In this document: positions 30,635 to 37,612 of the stretch, piece by piece
Position numbering within the stretch: position 1 is the first letter of the stretch
Layout of the letters: the number at the start of each line of letters is the position of its first letter
Virus record (IMG/VR): IMGVR_UViG_3300040856_000582
Span: 1-38,082 of that record
Direction: 5' to 3' (one strand)
Length of the DNA: 38,082 bases
Source: a virus
Notes under the pieces: model-generated
The model's input: the letters and a program-made list of their open reading frames with translations, nothing else
Database searches by the model: none
Told to the model about the DNA's origin: nothing
Position numbers and translations under genes: made by a program

Positions 30635-31023
30635 TACTTATAGCCCCGAACCTTGCAGCCGTCCTTCTTAACCGCACCACCTGATTTCATCTTTTTGGGG
30701 GCTTTCTTAACCGCGCCGCCATATTTCATCTTTTTAGTGCAAGTTCCCATGGTACTGCCTCCTTTAATTTCACCGCCTCTAGCGGCTTTTTTTACGGTCG
30801 CTGCCCTTGTGTTGGCTACGACTTGTTGCCCTTGAGAGCCTGCACGCTTTTTCTTACGCGCTGTGCTAGCTCGCTCGCTTTTTGACAAACTTTGCGCTTT
30901 AGCCCTCGGAAGGCATCGATCAGGGTTCTTTTTGTTTTTTGAAGTGCCGCACTCACCCGCGATGTTGCCGCCACTATCGATCCGAACCCAATCTTCATCT
31001 AACCACTCCTGTAGCTTACCCAC
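30634..31023 (-). CDS. Basic DUF5872-like protein
   Basis: A 129-residue, strongly basic protein. The N-terminal core EWLDEDWVRIDSGGNIAGEC and NPDRCLPRAKAQSLSKSERA matches what I know as the DUF5872 pattern, with Cys25 and Cys37 possibly binding metal. A Lys/Ala-rich tail follows, with two copies of a KKMK-x-GGAVKK unit (98-107 and 111-120). Such proteins probably bind DNA in the capsid or neck, but that is inference. It overlaps the connector start by one base and the preceding gene by 8 bp. Confidence 0.75.
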   Translation of the reverse strand: MGKLQEWLDEDWVRIDSGGNIAGECGTSKNKKNPDRCLPRAKAQSLSKSERASTARKKKRAGSQGQQVVANTRAATVKKAARGGEIKGGSTMGTCTKKMKYGGAVKKAPKKMKSGGAVKKDGCKVRGYK

Positions 31024-31267
31024 GACCTTGCCTTTTTCCGCCTTTTGACTTCTTGGCGTAGTTGGGATCTTTGCAGTACTTGCTGGCCGCTAGATTGGCA
31101 TACGCTGACGGATAAGTGTCAAAAGTGCGTTTTGCCCACGCCTTGCCTTCTGCGCAAATCTTACTTCCTTTGCTCTTGCTGGACGCTTCCCCACCATTTC
31201 TAAGGTAGGTGACTTTGACCGTTGTCTTCTTAGGTCCAGTCTTTACCCTTGAGCCGCATGAACGCAT
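31016..31267 (-). CDS. Small Lys/Cys-rich conserved phage protein
   Basis: An 83-residue basic protein. The N-terminus MRSCGSRVKTG is followed by VTYLRNGGEASSKSKGSKIC and then AWAKRTFDTYPSAYANLAAS with KYCKDPNYAKKSKGG. The 'SKGSKIC.EGK..AKR.F.TYPSAYAN..AS.YC' pattern recurs in marine phages in my recollection, and three conserved cysteines suggest a metal site or disulphides. It is probably a virion DNA-binding protein. It lies in a row of four tiny genes that share these features. Confidence 0.75.
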   Translation of the reverse strand: MRSCGSRVKTGPKKTTVKVTYLRNGGEASSKSKGSKICAEGKAWAKRTFDTYPSAYANLAASKYCKDPNYAKKSKGGKRQGRG

Positions 31268-31270
31268 AAC

Positions 31271-31450
31271 TTAACCCAGCAATTTCCCAGCAAAAGGCGC
31301 AATGATGACTAAAATACCCACGCCCCAAATCTTGTAATCAAGGCTCTTGAGCGTTTCTTTCTGCTCATTTAGCCGTTCTTCAATACGCTTATAGCGCAAG
31401 TTGCACTCCGCCTCGTGCTTTTCTAAGCGAGATAAAAGGTCGTCTACCAT
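31271..31450 (-). CDS. 59-residue coiled-coil membrane protein (XhlA-like)
   Basis: A short gene from ATG 31450 to TAA 31271, filling the gap between two basic-protein genes and overlapping the upstream one by 7 bp. The product starts with a charged coiled coil (DLLSRLEKHEAEC, then RYKRIEERLNEQKETLKSLD), followed by one C-terminal hydrophobic segment (IWGVGILVIIAPFAGKLLG). That is the layout of the small XhlA/holin-accessory proteins. It could tune lysis, although it sits in the head-neck gene block and not beside the holin gene. Confidence 0.75.
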   Translation of the reverse strand: MVDDLLSRLEKHEAECNLRYKRIEERLNEQKETLKSLDYKIWGVGILVIIAPFAGKLLG

Positions 31451-31728
31451 TTCTTACAACTCCAATACCGCGCGGAGAACTTGTCTTTGGCAGTGTCGCA
31501 ACTGTGTCTGGCTCGGAAGCTTTTACGACGCGCCGGGTTGTCCTTCTTGATAGTCATGTTCGGATCGCCGAACCGAACAAGCTTAATCTCGTCGCCTTTT
31601 TTGGCAAGAACGGCAAATTTCTTAGAACCACCAGAAGTTCTTTTGGGCTTGTTAAATCCAGAAAAACTCTCGCCGCGATAGGTTATTCGGCCAGAAGGAG
31701 TTCGTTTTACGTCCTTTGCCTTAGCCAT
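31444..31728 (-). CDS. Small basic protein with conserved RRKSFRARHxC core
   Basis: A 94-residue protein whose C-terminal half reads KFAVLAKKGDEIKLVRFGDP, NMTIKKDNPARRKSFRARHS and CDTAKDKFSARYWSCKKW. I recognise this as a compact conserved module found in phages and some large DNA viruses, with two Cys near the end that may bind zinc. Function is unknown; its basic surface suggests nucleic-acid binding. It is coupled to the upstream structural gene (one-base overlap) and so is probably made late, with the virion proteins. Confidence 0.8.
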   Translation of the reverse strand: MAKAKDVKRTPSGRITYRGESFSGFNKPKRTSGGSKKFAVLAKKGDEIKLVRFGDPNMTIKKDNPARRKSFRARHSCDTAKDKFSARYWSCKKW

Positions 31729-32531
31729 TACGCTAACTCATCGCCGTTTTTGATGTAAATGATCTCAAAAGCGGCGGATATATCAAAAGTTACACTTGCC
31801 GAAGAAGAAATTGCCCGCGCCTCAATATCCGTTTTTTCCGTGAATTTAAGGGGGGTGACAAGCGTGTTTTCGATGTGCATCCCCGTGGTAAGCGATTTCA
31901 AATCTTTAGCTTGAAATACCTCGCCAAACGGTCGTGCAACCAACGATAGCTTGCACACTGCGGGCGTATTTGATGTTGTGCCATTAGAAATATCATACTG
32001 CATCAGATAGGCTGTATAGCCCGCCGGTACAGTCCATAGCGCCATCAGGGTCTGGTTTGTGCCGTCCCCGTTGATGGTTGCATAAATGTTTGCTGGTACG
32101 CCCGTGGTGACAGTGCCGGTGCCCGCATAGATGACCCCTGCGTTTGCCCCTCCAGACCCCGCAGACCGGACAATCATCCGGTTTATCCGCAGATAAGACT
32201 GCGTGCTGTTGACCGCCGTCTGGCCATTTAGGGTGACAACCTCTGATATTTCGTTGTAATCGCCATCAAGCCCAAACAACTCAACGGTTCTGGCCCCCGT
32301 TCCCGCCGAAGTGTCATTAGTGGAGCTACTGGAAACCTTCAGCACGGTCGCCGCAGACAAGTATGAATACAGTCCACCCTGTTGCCAAATGGTTTCTAAG
32401 GAGTTCGCAACTGCCGCGTTGTTACCAAACTTGTAAATAGAACGATGATAAGCAATCTGGCCACGCGCTACCTGTAGATCAAATGGCTCGCTAGTGCCTA
32501 TTCGACTAATTGAAGAAATTTCACGAGCCAT
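31728..32531 (-). CDS. Probable head fibre or decoration protein
   Basis: A 267-residue beta-rich protein. The N-terminus REISSISRIGTSEPFDLQVA, GQIAYHRSIYKFG and the Ser/Thr-rich middle (TELFGLDGD-like segments, then GGANAGVIYAGTGTVTTGVP) suggest a trimeric beta structure. The C-terminal strands FTEKTDIEARAISSSASVTF end the fold. Such proteins follow the major capsid gene in marine phages and are annotated only as structural. Capsid decoration is the more likely role, given its place between head and neck genes. Confidence 0.7.
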   Translation of the reverse strand: MAREISSISRIGTSEPFDLQVARGQIAYHRSIYKFGNNAAVANSLETIWQQGGLYSYLSAATVLKVSSSSTNDTSAGTGARTVELFGLDGDYNEISEVVTLNGQTAVNSTQSYLRINRMIVRSAGSGGANAGVIYAGTGTVTTGVPANIYATINGDGTNQTLMALWTVPAGYTAYLMQYDISNGTTSNTPAVCKLSLVARPFGEVFQAKDLKSLTTGMHIENTLVTPLKFTEKTDIEARAISSSASVTFDISAAFEIIYIKNGDELA

Positions 32532-32540
32532 TTAAGCCTC

Positions 32541-32813
32541 CTAGCTATAAAAAACAGTCAGGGCAGTAATATTGGTAAAAGTTTTAATATATATGTCTGA
32601 CACCCGAATGCCTTCGTCAGGGATGTTGACCGAGTGTGAATCGCTCGCAATAAAATCCAAATCAAGAACTGTACTACCGCCATTTCCATCAGAAATGGTC
32701 AAGCGGGGCGTGCCCGTAGTAGTAAGAACTTGAATTTGGCGTATACGAGCGGGTCCTACCGCCGCAGAACCCGTCCCGGTCAGACGTTTTGCTTTTACGT
32801 CTGAGTTAGCCAT
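32541..32813 (-). CDS. Small beta-rich head-associated protein
   Basis: A 90-residue protein starting MANSDVKAKRLTGTGSAAVG. Strands RIRQIQVLTTTGTPRLTISD and TVLDLDFIASDSHSVNIPDE are followed by GIRVSDIYIKTFTNITALTV. It looks like a single small beta-sandwich, suitable as a minor capsid or cement protein. The opening 'MANS' matches the next gene downstream of the capsid terminator. I recognise no named family. Confidence 0.65.
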   Translation of the reverse strand: MANSDVKAKRLTGTGSAAVGPARIRQIQVLTTTGTPRLTISDGNGGSTVLDLDFIASDSHSVNIPDEGIRVSDIYIKTFTNITALTVFYS

Positions 32814-32823
32814 TGTTTATTCC

Positions 32824-33039
32824 TTAGCCCGCAGATACGGTAAGAACGCCAGAGTTGCTCCAAATCTGGCCTGCTACGCCGGGATTGGAAGTGGGCAGGT
32901 CGCTAAGGATAACAACGCTGTTGGTGCCGTTGTAACTGATAGAGATGTTTTCAGTAACAGCGCCAGTGGTAGCGTTTTTGGTGATGTCTTTGAAGCCGTT
33001 TTCAGAACGGACTGGTCCGTTAAAGGTTGAGTTAGCCAT
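32824..33039 (-). CDS. Small virion-associated beta protein
   Basis: A 71-residue protein. It begins NSTFNGPVRSENGFKDITKN and ends with SDLPTSNPGVAGQIWSNSGV and LTVSAG. The 'DLPTS.PGVAG..WSNSG.L.VSAG' ending is a common short motif of marine phage structural proteins. It is first after the terminator and candidate promoter that follow the capsid gene, with ribosome site AGGAG 7 bases before the ATG. It is probably a minor capsid or fibre-associated protein. Confidence 0.65.
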   Translation of the reverse strand: MANSTFNGPVRSENGFKDITKNATTGAVTENISISYNGTNSVVILSDLPTSNPGVAGQIWSNSGVLTVSAG

Positions 33040-33096
33040 GGGATTCTCCTGTCTTGGCCAATGTCATCCGCCCCATGCAGATGTCAGGATCTGTCT

Positions 33097-33104
33097 ATTT
33101 TATA
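33097..33104 (-). promoter_or_regulatory. Candidate -10 box just after the capsid terminator
   Basis: On the minus strand TATAAAAT (33104-33097) lies right after the terminator U-tract and about 58 bases before the next gene's start. A matching -35 is poor (TTGCCG inside the hairpin arm, 15-base spacing), so it is only a candidate. It would restart transcription for the smaller head, neck and tail genes. Confidence 0.35.
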
Positions 33105-33136
33105 CGCAAAAAGAAAGGGCGGCAAATGCCGCCCTT
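33105..33136 (-). terminator. Rho-independent terminator after the major capsid gene
   Basis: On the minus strand a 9-bp GC-rich stem AAGGGCGGC / GCCGCCCTT with a four-base loop ATTT (stem 33136-33115) is followed by TTCTTTTTGCG, a U-rich tract. It begins 20 bases after the capsid gene's stop. It should uncouple the very high capsid expression from the genes beyond. Confidence 0.85.
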
Positions 33137-33155
33137 GGGTCGATCAAAGGATCGA

Positions 33156-34064
33156 TTAGGCCGCTCCGGGAGTACCGAAGACACAACGCCAGTCAGAAAC
33201 ACCGAAGCTGTATCGCTCACGGGCCTTGAAGCGCATGTTGCCAGTATCGAAATCACCTTCCATAGCAGTCTTGATCGGAGAACGCTGGAACATCTTGAAG
33301 CCGTTAGGCGCGTCAGTCTTGATGAAGAACGCGTCAGTGTCGGTCAAGAAATGGTTCACAACGGCACCGTCAGGGAGCATTCCCATAGACTTCATGGCGT
33401 TGATATCGTTGTCAGCCGTACCCGGACGGAGGTTAGAGTTCAATACGCGCTCTGCGATGAACTGAAGCTCCTTGGGGATTACCAGCTTCATGCCGCGAAC
33501 GGCAATCTTCAGACCACGCTCGTCGGTTAGACCGGCGATGTCGATCAGCATTTGCTCCAGTGAAGTCTCGTTGAGGTCAGCCGGAGTAGCCAGAATGTTG
33601 CTCTGGTTGCCAGACAGTGACGGGTGAGACGCTGAGCAAAGTGCAGCACCGTCACCAACAGGTGCGGAAGTGCTGAAGGCGTTGTTCAGAATAGAAGCTG
33701 CCTTGATCTGCTTGGTTTGAGACATGGAACGAGCCAGTGCCTTAGTGTACCGAGAAGCCAGACGATCATACAGATTGTCTTCGATAGCCTCTTCAGTGAT
33801 GCTAAAGGCAAGAGCAATTGTCTCGTGAGTATAACGAGCAGTGAAAGTCTCCTGCGCGTCATCAAACGAGATTGAACCGCCTTCTGACTTAACCGGCGCA
33901 GTGCCGAAGCCAGACAGCATTACTTCTTCTTCAAAAGCGCGGTCTGAAGACTCTTCGTCGAAGATCTCAGCGTGCTCCTGTTCGTAGCGATCGTACTCAA
34001 GGCCAAAGAGAGCGTTAAGCCCGGGCTCGAGTTCCTTCGCCAATTGTGCGCGAGAAATAGCCAT
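33156..34064 (-). CDS. Major capsid protein (HK97 fold)
   Basis: A 302-residue protein that builds the head. The N-terminal helix RAQLAKELEPGLNALFGLEY and acidic EEVMLSGFG are followed by SISFDDAQETFTARYTHETI (E-loop region), a long spine helix YTKALARSMSQTKQIKAASI, LCSASHPSLSGNQSN and the P/A-domain stretch GLKIAVRGMKLVIPKELQFI. It ends with the strands FDTGNMRFKARERYSFGVSD. This order is typical of HK97-like capsid proteins of marine podoviruses. It is bounded by a strong terminator downstream and a decoration gene upstream, which supports high expression. No prohead protease is visible in the window. Confidence 0.9.
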   Translation of the reverse strand: MAISRAQLAKELEPGLNALFGLEYDRYEQEHAEIFDEESSDRAFEEEVMLSGFGTAPVKSEGGSISFDDAQETFTARYTHETIALAFSITEEAIEDNLYDRLASRYTKALARSMSQTKQIKAASILNNAFSTSAPVGDGAALCSASHPSLSGNQSNILATPADLNETSLEQMLIDIAGLTDERGLKIAVRGMKLVIPKELQFIAERVLNSNLRPGTADNDINAMKSMGMLPDGAVVNHFLTDTDAFFIKTDAPNGFKMFQRSPIKTAMEGDFDTGNMRFKARERYSFGVSDWRCVFGTPGAA

Positions 34065-34077
34065 TACTTAATCCCCC

Positions 34078-34728
34078 TTATACACCGGTTGAGTCAGCAG
34101 TCGTCTGTGAATCATAGCGACGAGTAGCTGCGTTGAAGTGGGCGTTGATTCGGACCAACAGGTGTGCACCTGCTGAAGCCCAATCGTTGTTAGCCACATC
34201 GTCAGTAAGGCCTACGATGCGCAAAGGCAGAGTAGCCGTGGTGGCGATGCTGTCTACGTCTACCTGAGAGTTGGATCGGCCAGTATCGGTAGAACCGGTA
34301 CGAGCAGAAGTTCCCAGATTGGCGTTAGCAAACACAGTGGCCAGTGCAGTAGCACGGTTGGTCAGTGAAGCATCCGCCGCAACAACGAAGATTTGGTTCG
34401 GGTCGTCAGCAACGTATGCTTTGACCGGGTAGTTAGTGTCTACAGAGACACTACCTGATCCGGGCCAGTAGTTCAGCCAAACAGGCTTCTTCTGGACAGA
34501 ATCATGGTACTCGACGCCCATCAGGACACCGAGGTTCTGAGAAGTGCCACCATCGGTAGCACCAGCTTGATCGATCACGCCTCCAGCAGCAGGAGTCACC
34601 AGACTATACTGGTAAATGGCGTTAGCATTGTTGCTGGCAATCTCATACTGAGTTACGCCAGTGCTGTTAACACCGCTTCCTACTAGACCAACAGGACGAA
34701 GACCGAAGGCAGTTTCTTGGTTTGCCAT
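34078..34728 (-). CDS. Capsid decoration-type protein upstream of the major capsid gene
   Basis: A 216-residue protein. It starts ETAFGLRPVGLVGSGVNSTG and VTQYEIASNN, then a beta-rich middle (NLGVLMGVEYHDSVQKKPVW, VKAYVADDPNQIFVVAADAS) and TATLPLRIVGLTDD. The opening 'AFGLRPV...G....GVT.Y.IA' is a conserved signature of a phage structural family found directly beside capsid genes. A decoration or cement role is likely. The spacing of 13 bp to the capsid gene and the shared transcript suggest similar, high expression. Confidence 0.75.
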   Translation of the reverse strand: MANQETAFGLRPVGLVGSGVNSTGVTQYEIASNNANAIYQYSLVTPAAGGVIDQAGATDGGTSQNLGVLMGVEYHDSVQKKPVWLNYWPGSGSVSVDTNYPVKAYVADDPNQIFVVAADASLTNRATALATVFANANLGTSARTGSTDTGRSNSQVDVDSIATTATLPLRIVGLTDDVANNDWASAGAHLLVRINAHFNAATRRYDSQTTADSTGV

Positions 34729-34754
34729 AGGTTATTACCTCGTTCTGTGCGGCC

Positions 34755-35237
34755 CTATTTCTTGGGACCGCCAAAAGTTACACGACTCTGGCGTTCGGGT
34801 CTGCCGATCGCCATGGTTGGATGAGCGTTTTCTCGCATCATATCCGTTTCAACTGCTTCCATCTGATCCGCGTTACGTTGAGCAAAGTACTCGGCGCGTT
34901 CTTGGACCGTTTCTACCGGTATACGTGCAAGGATAAGCCCGCCTACTCCAAACACACCCTCATATCGACCCGATTCAATTACCGGTGCTTCAAAATCCGG
35001 GTATTCGTCTTGACGTACAAGCTCATACCCTTCTCGCAGTCTGGCAGAAATGTTCTTGGTGTCATCGTAACCACGAACTTCTGCTCGTATCCAGCGATGC
35101 TTGAAGCCCTCTGGTGCGGGCGGTGCATCTAGCATTGACGGGGGAGCCCAAGGCTTACGCCGACCTTGTGTCTCCCTTGACGCTGCTTCACGTGAGGAGC
35201 GCTTTATGCCCTCAAAGCCTTTCTTCTCTTCGGACAT
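34755..35237 (-). CDS. Conserved phage protein between scaffold and decoration genes
   Basis: A 160-residue protein. A basic N-terminus is followed by PWAPPSMLDAPPAPEGFKHR, then WIRAEVRGYDDTKNISARLR and EGYELVRQDEYPDF. The central sheet is GRYEGVFGVGGLILARIPVE. The helix TVQERAEYFAQRNADQMEAV ends in a tail with RQSRVTFGG. The order of motifs is highly characteristic of a family in marine phage head modules, but I know no experimental role. It is probably a minor capsid or assembly factor, encoded 1 bp after the scaffold stop. Confidence 0.75.
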   Translation of the reverse strand: MSEEKKGFEGIKRSSREAASRETQGRRKPWAPPSMLDAPPAPEGFKHRWIRAEVRGYDDTKNISARLREGYELVRQDEYPDFEAPVIESGRYEGVFGVGGLILARIPVETVQERAEYFAQRNADQMEAVETDMMRENAHPTMAIGRPERQSRVTFGGPKK

Positions 35238-35238
35238 A

Positions 35239-36162
35239 TCAATTCTCCTTTACGTATTTCGCGTATTCTTCAAGCGGCACTCCCAATTTCTTAGCTATCG
35301 CTACTTGGGTCTGAGAGAGTTTGACCCTTTTACCACTGCGCCCTGCTGCATTTGAGCGGGATACGCCTGCGACGGTCTGGGCGGGCCGTCGGGAGGCTCC
35401 CGTACTTTCGCCGAACTTATGCGGGAACTCCCGCTTGATACGGCTATCTAGCTCATTATAGTAGTCATCCGATTGCGGATCAAATCCTTCATCTTCGACA
35501 AGCTTTTTGTGGATGCCAAATGCGGCAAAAGTCATTGCCTCATCTTGACCAAACCACGAGTTCTTTTCTGCCCATTGCTCCGCTTTGGGGTCAGGGCGCT
35601 GTTGTTGAGGAGCTTGTGGCTGAGCCTGATATTGCTGTTCAGCGGGTTGCTGATACTGAGCCGCTCTAGCTTGTGCTTGGCGTTGGGCCTGCGCATAGCC
35701 GTTGGCGGCAATAGCCAAGTCAGTCAAACGCTTTTGAGCCTGAACCGTGGCCTCAGGGTCACCAATCTCCACCGCACGGCGTAGCTCCGATTCAGCCTGT
35801 TGTTGCTCAAGCTGTATGCGGTTGCCGTACTCCGTCATGTACCCTTGATCCAAGTTCTTCATGCGCTCACGGATTTTCTCCGCTTCAGTTTGCACATTCT
35901 GCGCATATCGGATGGCTTCTTCTCGTTGCCGCTCCGCTTCACGCATCTTCTTGGTCAAGCGGTTAATCCGCTTTTGCACAGACTCGCTGTATTGCTCCAT
36001 TTCATCGTCTGAATCAGGAGCTTTGGTCTCCTCCGCTACAAGCTCTTCTTGCGCAGGCGCTTCCTCTTCTTGAGGAGAGTTGTCTTCAGGAAGCTCTACT
36101 TCCGTCGCCTCTGCCTCACCTACGTCCAACTCATACTGAGTTTCTTCCGCAGCATCTGCCAT
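35239..36162 (-). CDS. Probable capsid scaffolding protein
   Basis: A 307-residue protein with the layout of a scaffold. It has an acidic disordered N-terminus (about 1-55), a charged coiled coil (SVQKRINRLTKKMREAERQR through EKIRERMKNLD), a Gln/Ala-rich linker at about 155-195, and a helical region with WFGQDEAMTFAAFGIHKKL. The basic C-terminal helix pair LSQTQVAIAKKLGVPLEEYA is the part expected to bind the capsid protein. It lies two genes upstream of the major capsid gene and directly after the co-chaperonin gene, so its place fits. No protease domain is fused to it. Confidence 0.8.
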   Translation of the reverse strand: MADAAEETQYELDVGEAEATEVELPEDNSPQEEEAPAQEELVAEETKAPDSDDEMEQYSESVQKRINRLTKKMREAERQREEAIRYAQNVQTEAEKIRERMKNLDQGYMTEYGNRIQLEQQQAESELRRAVEIGDPEATVQAQKRLTDLAIAANGYAQAQRQAQARAAQYQQPAEQQYQAQPQAPQQQRPDPKAEQWAEKNSWFGQDEAMTFAAFGIHKKLVEDEGFDPQSDDYYNELDSRIKREFPHKFGESTGASRRPAQTVAGVSRSNAAGRSGKRVKLSQTQVAIAKKLGVPLEEYAKYVKEN

Positions 36163-36174
36163 GCTGTACCCTCC

Positions 36175-36621
36175 TTAAAGGCTCAAGATATCTTCAGGAT
36201 CATCAATAGTGGCCAAAATCTCGTCATCATTTAAGATTCGGACTTCGCCGCCATCAATACGAAACCGCGACCCGGCATAACGGGGGAAAATCACCCATTG
36301 TTTTTCAGTGCACCAAGGGCCGTTGGGGAACTTTTCGGTATCTTTGTAGCAGAGAGGTCCCTGCTTAACGACATACCCCACAACAGTCTGAATCTGACCG
36401 TCGTCCAACACCTTGGTAGGGATATAAATACCGCCGTCAGTTGTCTCTCTGCCCCGATAGGGGAGAATCAACATGCGCCAGCCTGTAGGGGAAGGCATAC
36501 GCTCTAAAAGGCTTTTATCCATCGCGTCAGGGTCTAAAACCTTCGGCTTTGGCTCTGCATACAATGCTTTGACCCCTTCGGCAGCCGCCTCAAGGTCCAG
36601 CTTTTCCGCTGTCTCAGTCAT
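36175..36621 (-). CDS. GroES-like co-chaperonin
   Basis: A 148-residue protein. After a helical N-terminal extension of about 40 residues, a GroES-type barrel begins: TGWRMLILPYRGRETTDGGI with YIPTK (46-70) contains the mobile loop whose GGIYIP corresponds to the GroEL-contacting Gly-Gly-Ile-hydrophobic stretch. TVVGYVVKQGP and WVIFPRYAGSRFRIDGGEVR follow, ending DDEILATIDD. It should cap host GroEL to help fold the capsid protein, as T4 gp31 does. Its place directly upstream of scaffold and capsid genes fits this. It is longer than GroES (about 97) because of the N-terminal extension and a Cys-containing insertion near 91-104. Confidence 0.87.
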   Translation of the reverse strand: MTETAEKLDLEAAAEGVKALYAEPKPKVLDPDAMDKSLLERMPSPTGWRMLILPYRGRETTDGGIYIPTKVLDDGQIQTVVGYVVKQGPLCYKDTEKFPNGPWCTEKQWVIFPRYAGSRFRIDGGEVRILNDDEILATIDDPEDILSL

Positions 36622-36811
36622 CTAATTGCTCCTGTTTTTCCAGCAGGCCCGAGAGTTCCTGTGAAATCACGTTAAGTGCGGACAATTCGCCCATTAAAAA
36701 GCGATAGTCCTCCATTGACTTCAAAGTGTTGTGTTCTAGAAGGTCTAGAACCTGTGTTCGCCGGTCTTTAACGATCCTTTGAACAAATTGAACGACTTGT
36801 ATTCCGTCCAC
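36614..36811 (-). CDS. Small helical conserved phage protein, GTG start
   Basis: A 65-residue protein from a GTG at 36811, with GGAG about 7 bases upstream and a candidate promoter at 36840-36868. It is mainly two helices: VVQFVQRIVKDRRTQVLDLL, then MEDYRFLMGELSALNVISQE and LSGLLEKQEQ. Similar short proteins (with a 'Y..L.G....L..i.qel..Ll' pattern) occur in phage head modules without known function. It is coupled to the co-chaperonin gene by an 8-bp overlap, so it may assist capsid assembly. Confidence 0.7.
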   Translation of the reverse strand: MDGIQVVQFVQRIVKDRRTQVLDLLEHNTLKSMEDYRFLMGELSALNVISQELSGLLEKQEQLDD

Positions 36812-36839
36812 TTAGCACTCCATCCCAGAATGTCGTATT

Positions 36840-36868
36840 TATATACCACGACACCCATATGGAGGCAA
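36840..36868 (-). promoter_or_regulatory. Extended -10 promoter upstream of the head-assembly genes
   Basis: On the minus strand TTGCCT (36868-36863), a 17-base spacer and TGG-TATATA (-10 at 36845-36840) form an extended -10 promoter. It occupies the only gap of more than 50 bp in the right-hand third apart from the capsid terminator region. It would drive the 65-residue gene, co-chaperonin, scaffold and capsid separately from the lysis genes. Confidence 0.5.
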
Positions 36869-36869
36869 G

Positions 36870-37217
36870 TTAATAGCACCAAATAACGGGTTCCGAGCGC
36901 CTAATATCGACGTGTACAAACGTGTGAGCTACGCCAATGCCCGAAAATCCCAACCGGATAGCCTCTTCCACAAGTTTTCGGCGCTGTATGCCATCATTAA
37001 CCGCAATATCCGCCGCAATACCTTTAGCGTGCGTCCCGGGCTTGGCTTTCTTGGCTTCTATGCTGTGCCGCGGCGAGCGATATCCCGACGTAATCTGAAA
37101 GGGAAAGCCACACGCTTCCCTTAACTCATCTAGCGAATGCACAAATTCTGGTAGGATCTCGTTTTCACCCGTCTCCTGACAAGCAAACTCCGAGATATCA
37201 AAGTACTGATAGGTCAT
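36870..37217 (-). CDS. M15-family peptidase endolysin
   Basis: A 115-residue zinc peptidase that should cut peptide cross-links in the host cell wall. Motifs: TSGYRSPRHS (Arg47), GTHAKGIAADI with zinc ligands His63 and Asp70, and FVHVDIR with His102 and Asp104. The acidic pair and His fit D-Ala-D-Ala carboxypeptidase-like enzymes of the M15 family. There is no separate wall-binding domain and no signal sequence, so it needs the holin for access. Its ATG overlaps the holin stop (ATGA), forming a classic lysis pair. Confidence 0.9.
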   Translation of the reverse strand: MTYQYFDISEFACQETGENEILPEFVHSLDELREACGFPFQITSGYRSPRHSIEAKKAKPGTHAKGIAADIAVNDGIQRRKLVEEAIRLGFSGIGVAHTFVHVDIRRSEPVIWCY

Positions 37218-37612
37218 TTTTCGCGTGCTACACCCTTGGTTTTCTCAAAGCTTCTCATTGCGCCCAAGCCCAGCATGCCCATCAACACAGGCATCATTTC
37301 ACTTAGATCTAAGGCAACAATTTCCAGCGGGTAACCTGCAACGCCAGCAACAAAATTGCCAAGAGGGACGCAAATAAAATTAAAACCCATTCCTGTTGCA
37401 CAAATCCACCCAACCGCTGGACGCCAACCAGACACAAAGAGCGAAGACGATTTAGCTTCCTCCTGATTAACCTGTATCTGAGCCTTAGCCAACTCGTGGG
37501 CGTGTCTCTCAGCCATAGTCGATATTTCATGGGCAAGCCTATTACGCTCATCAGCGTCCGGTATGAACTTATCCAATAACCCCGCTATGGGGCCGACCAA
37601 TAACTCCAGCAC
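37214..37612 (-). CDS. Holin of the 3TM / gene-transfer-agent type
   Basis: A 132-residue protein from a GTG at 37612 that overlaps the preceding TAG by one base. The N-terminal part has a short hydrophobic stretch then a charged helix (RLAHEISTMAERHAHELAKA). SGWRPAVGWICATGMGFNFI and VPLGNFVAGVAGYP form the membrane hairpin. LMGMLGLGAMRSFEKTKGV near the end matches the 'GxLGLGaxRsyEK' signature of the holin family used by gene transfer agents and many phages. It should open the inner membrane for the M15 peptidase. Confidence 0.87.
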   Translation of the reverse strand: MLELLVGPIAGLLDKFIPDADERNRLAHEISTMAERHAHELAKAQIQVNQEEAKSSSLFVSGWRPAVGWICATGMGFNFICVPLGNFVAGVAGYPLEIVALDLSEMMPVLMGMLGLGAMRSFEKTKGVAREK

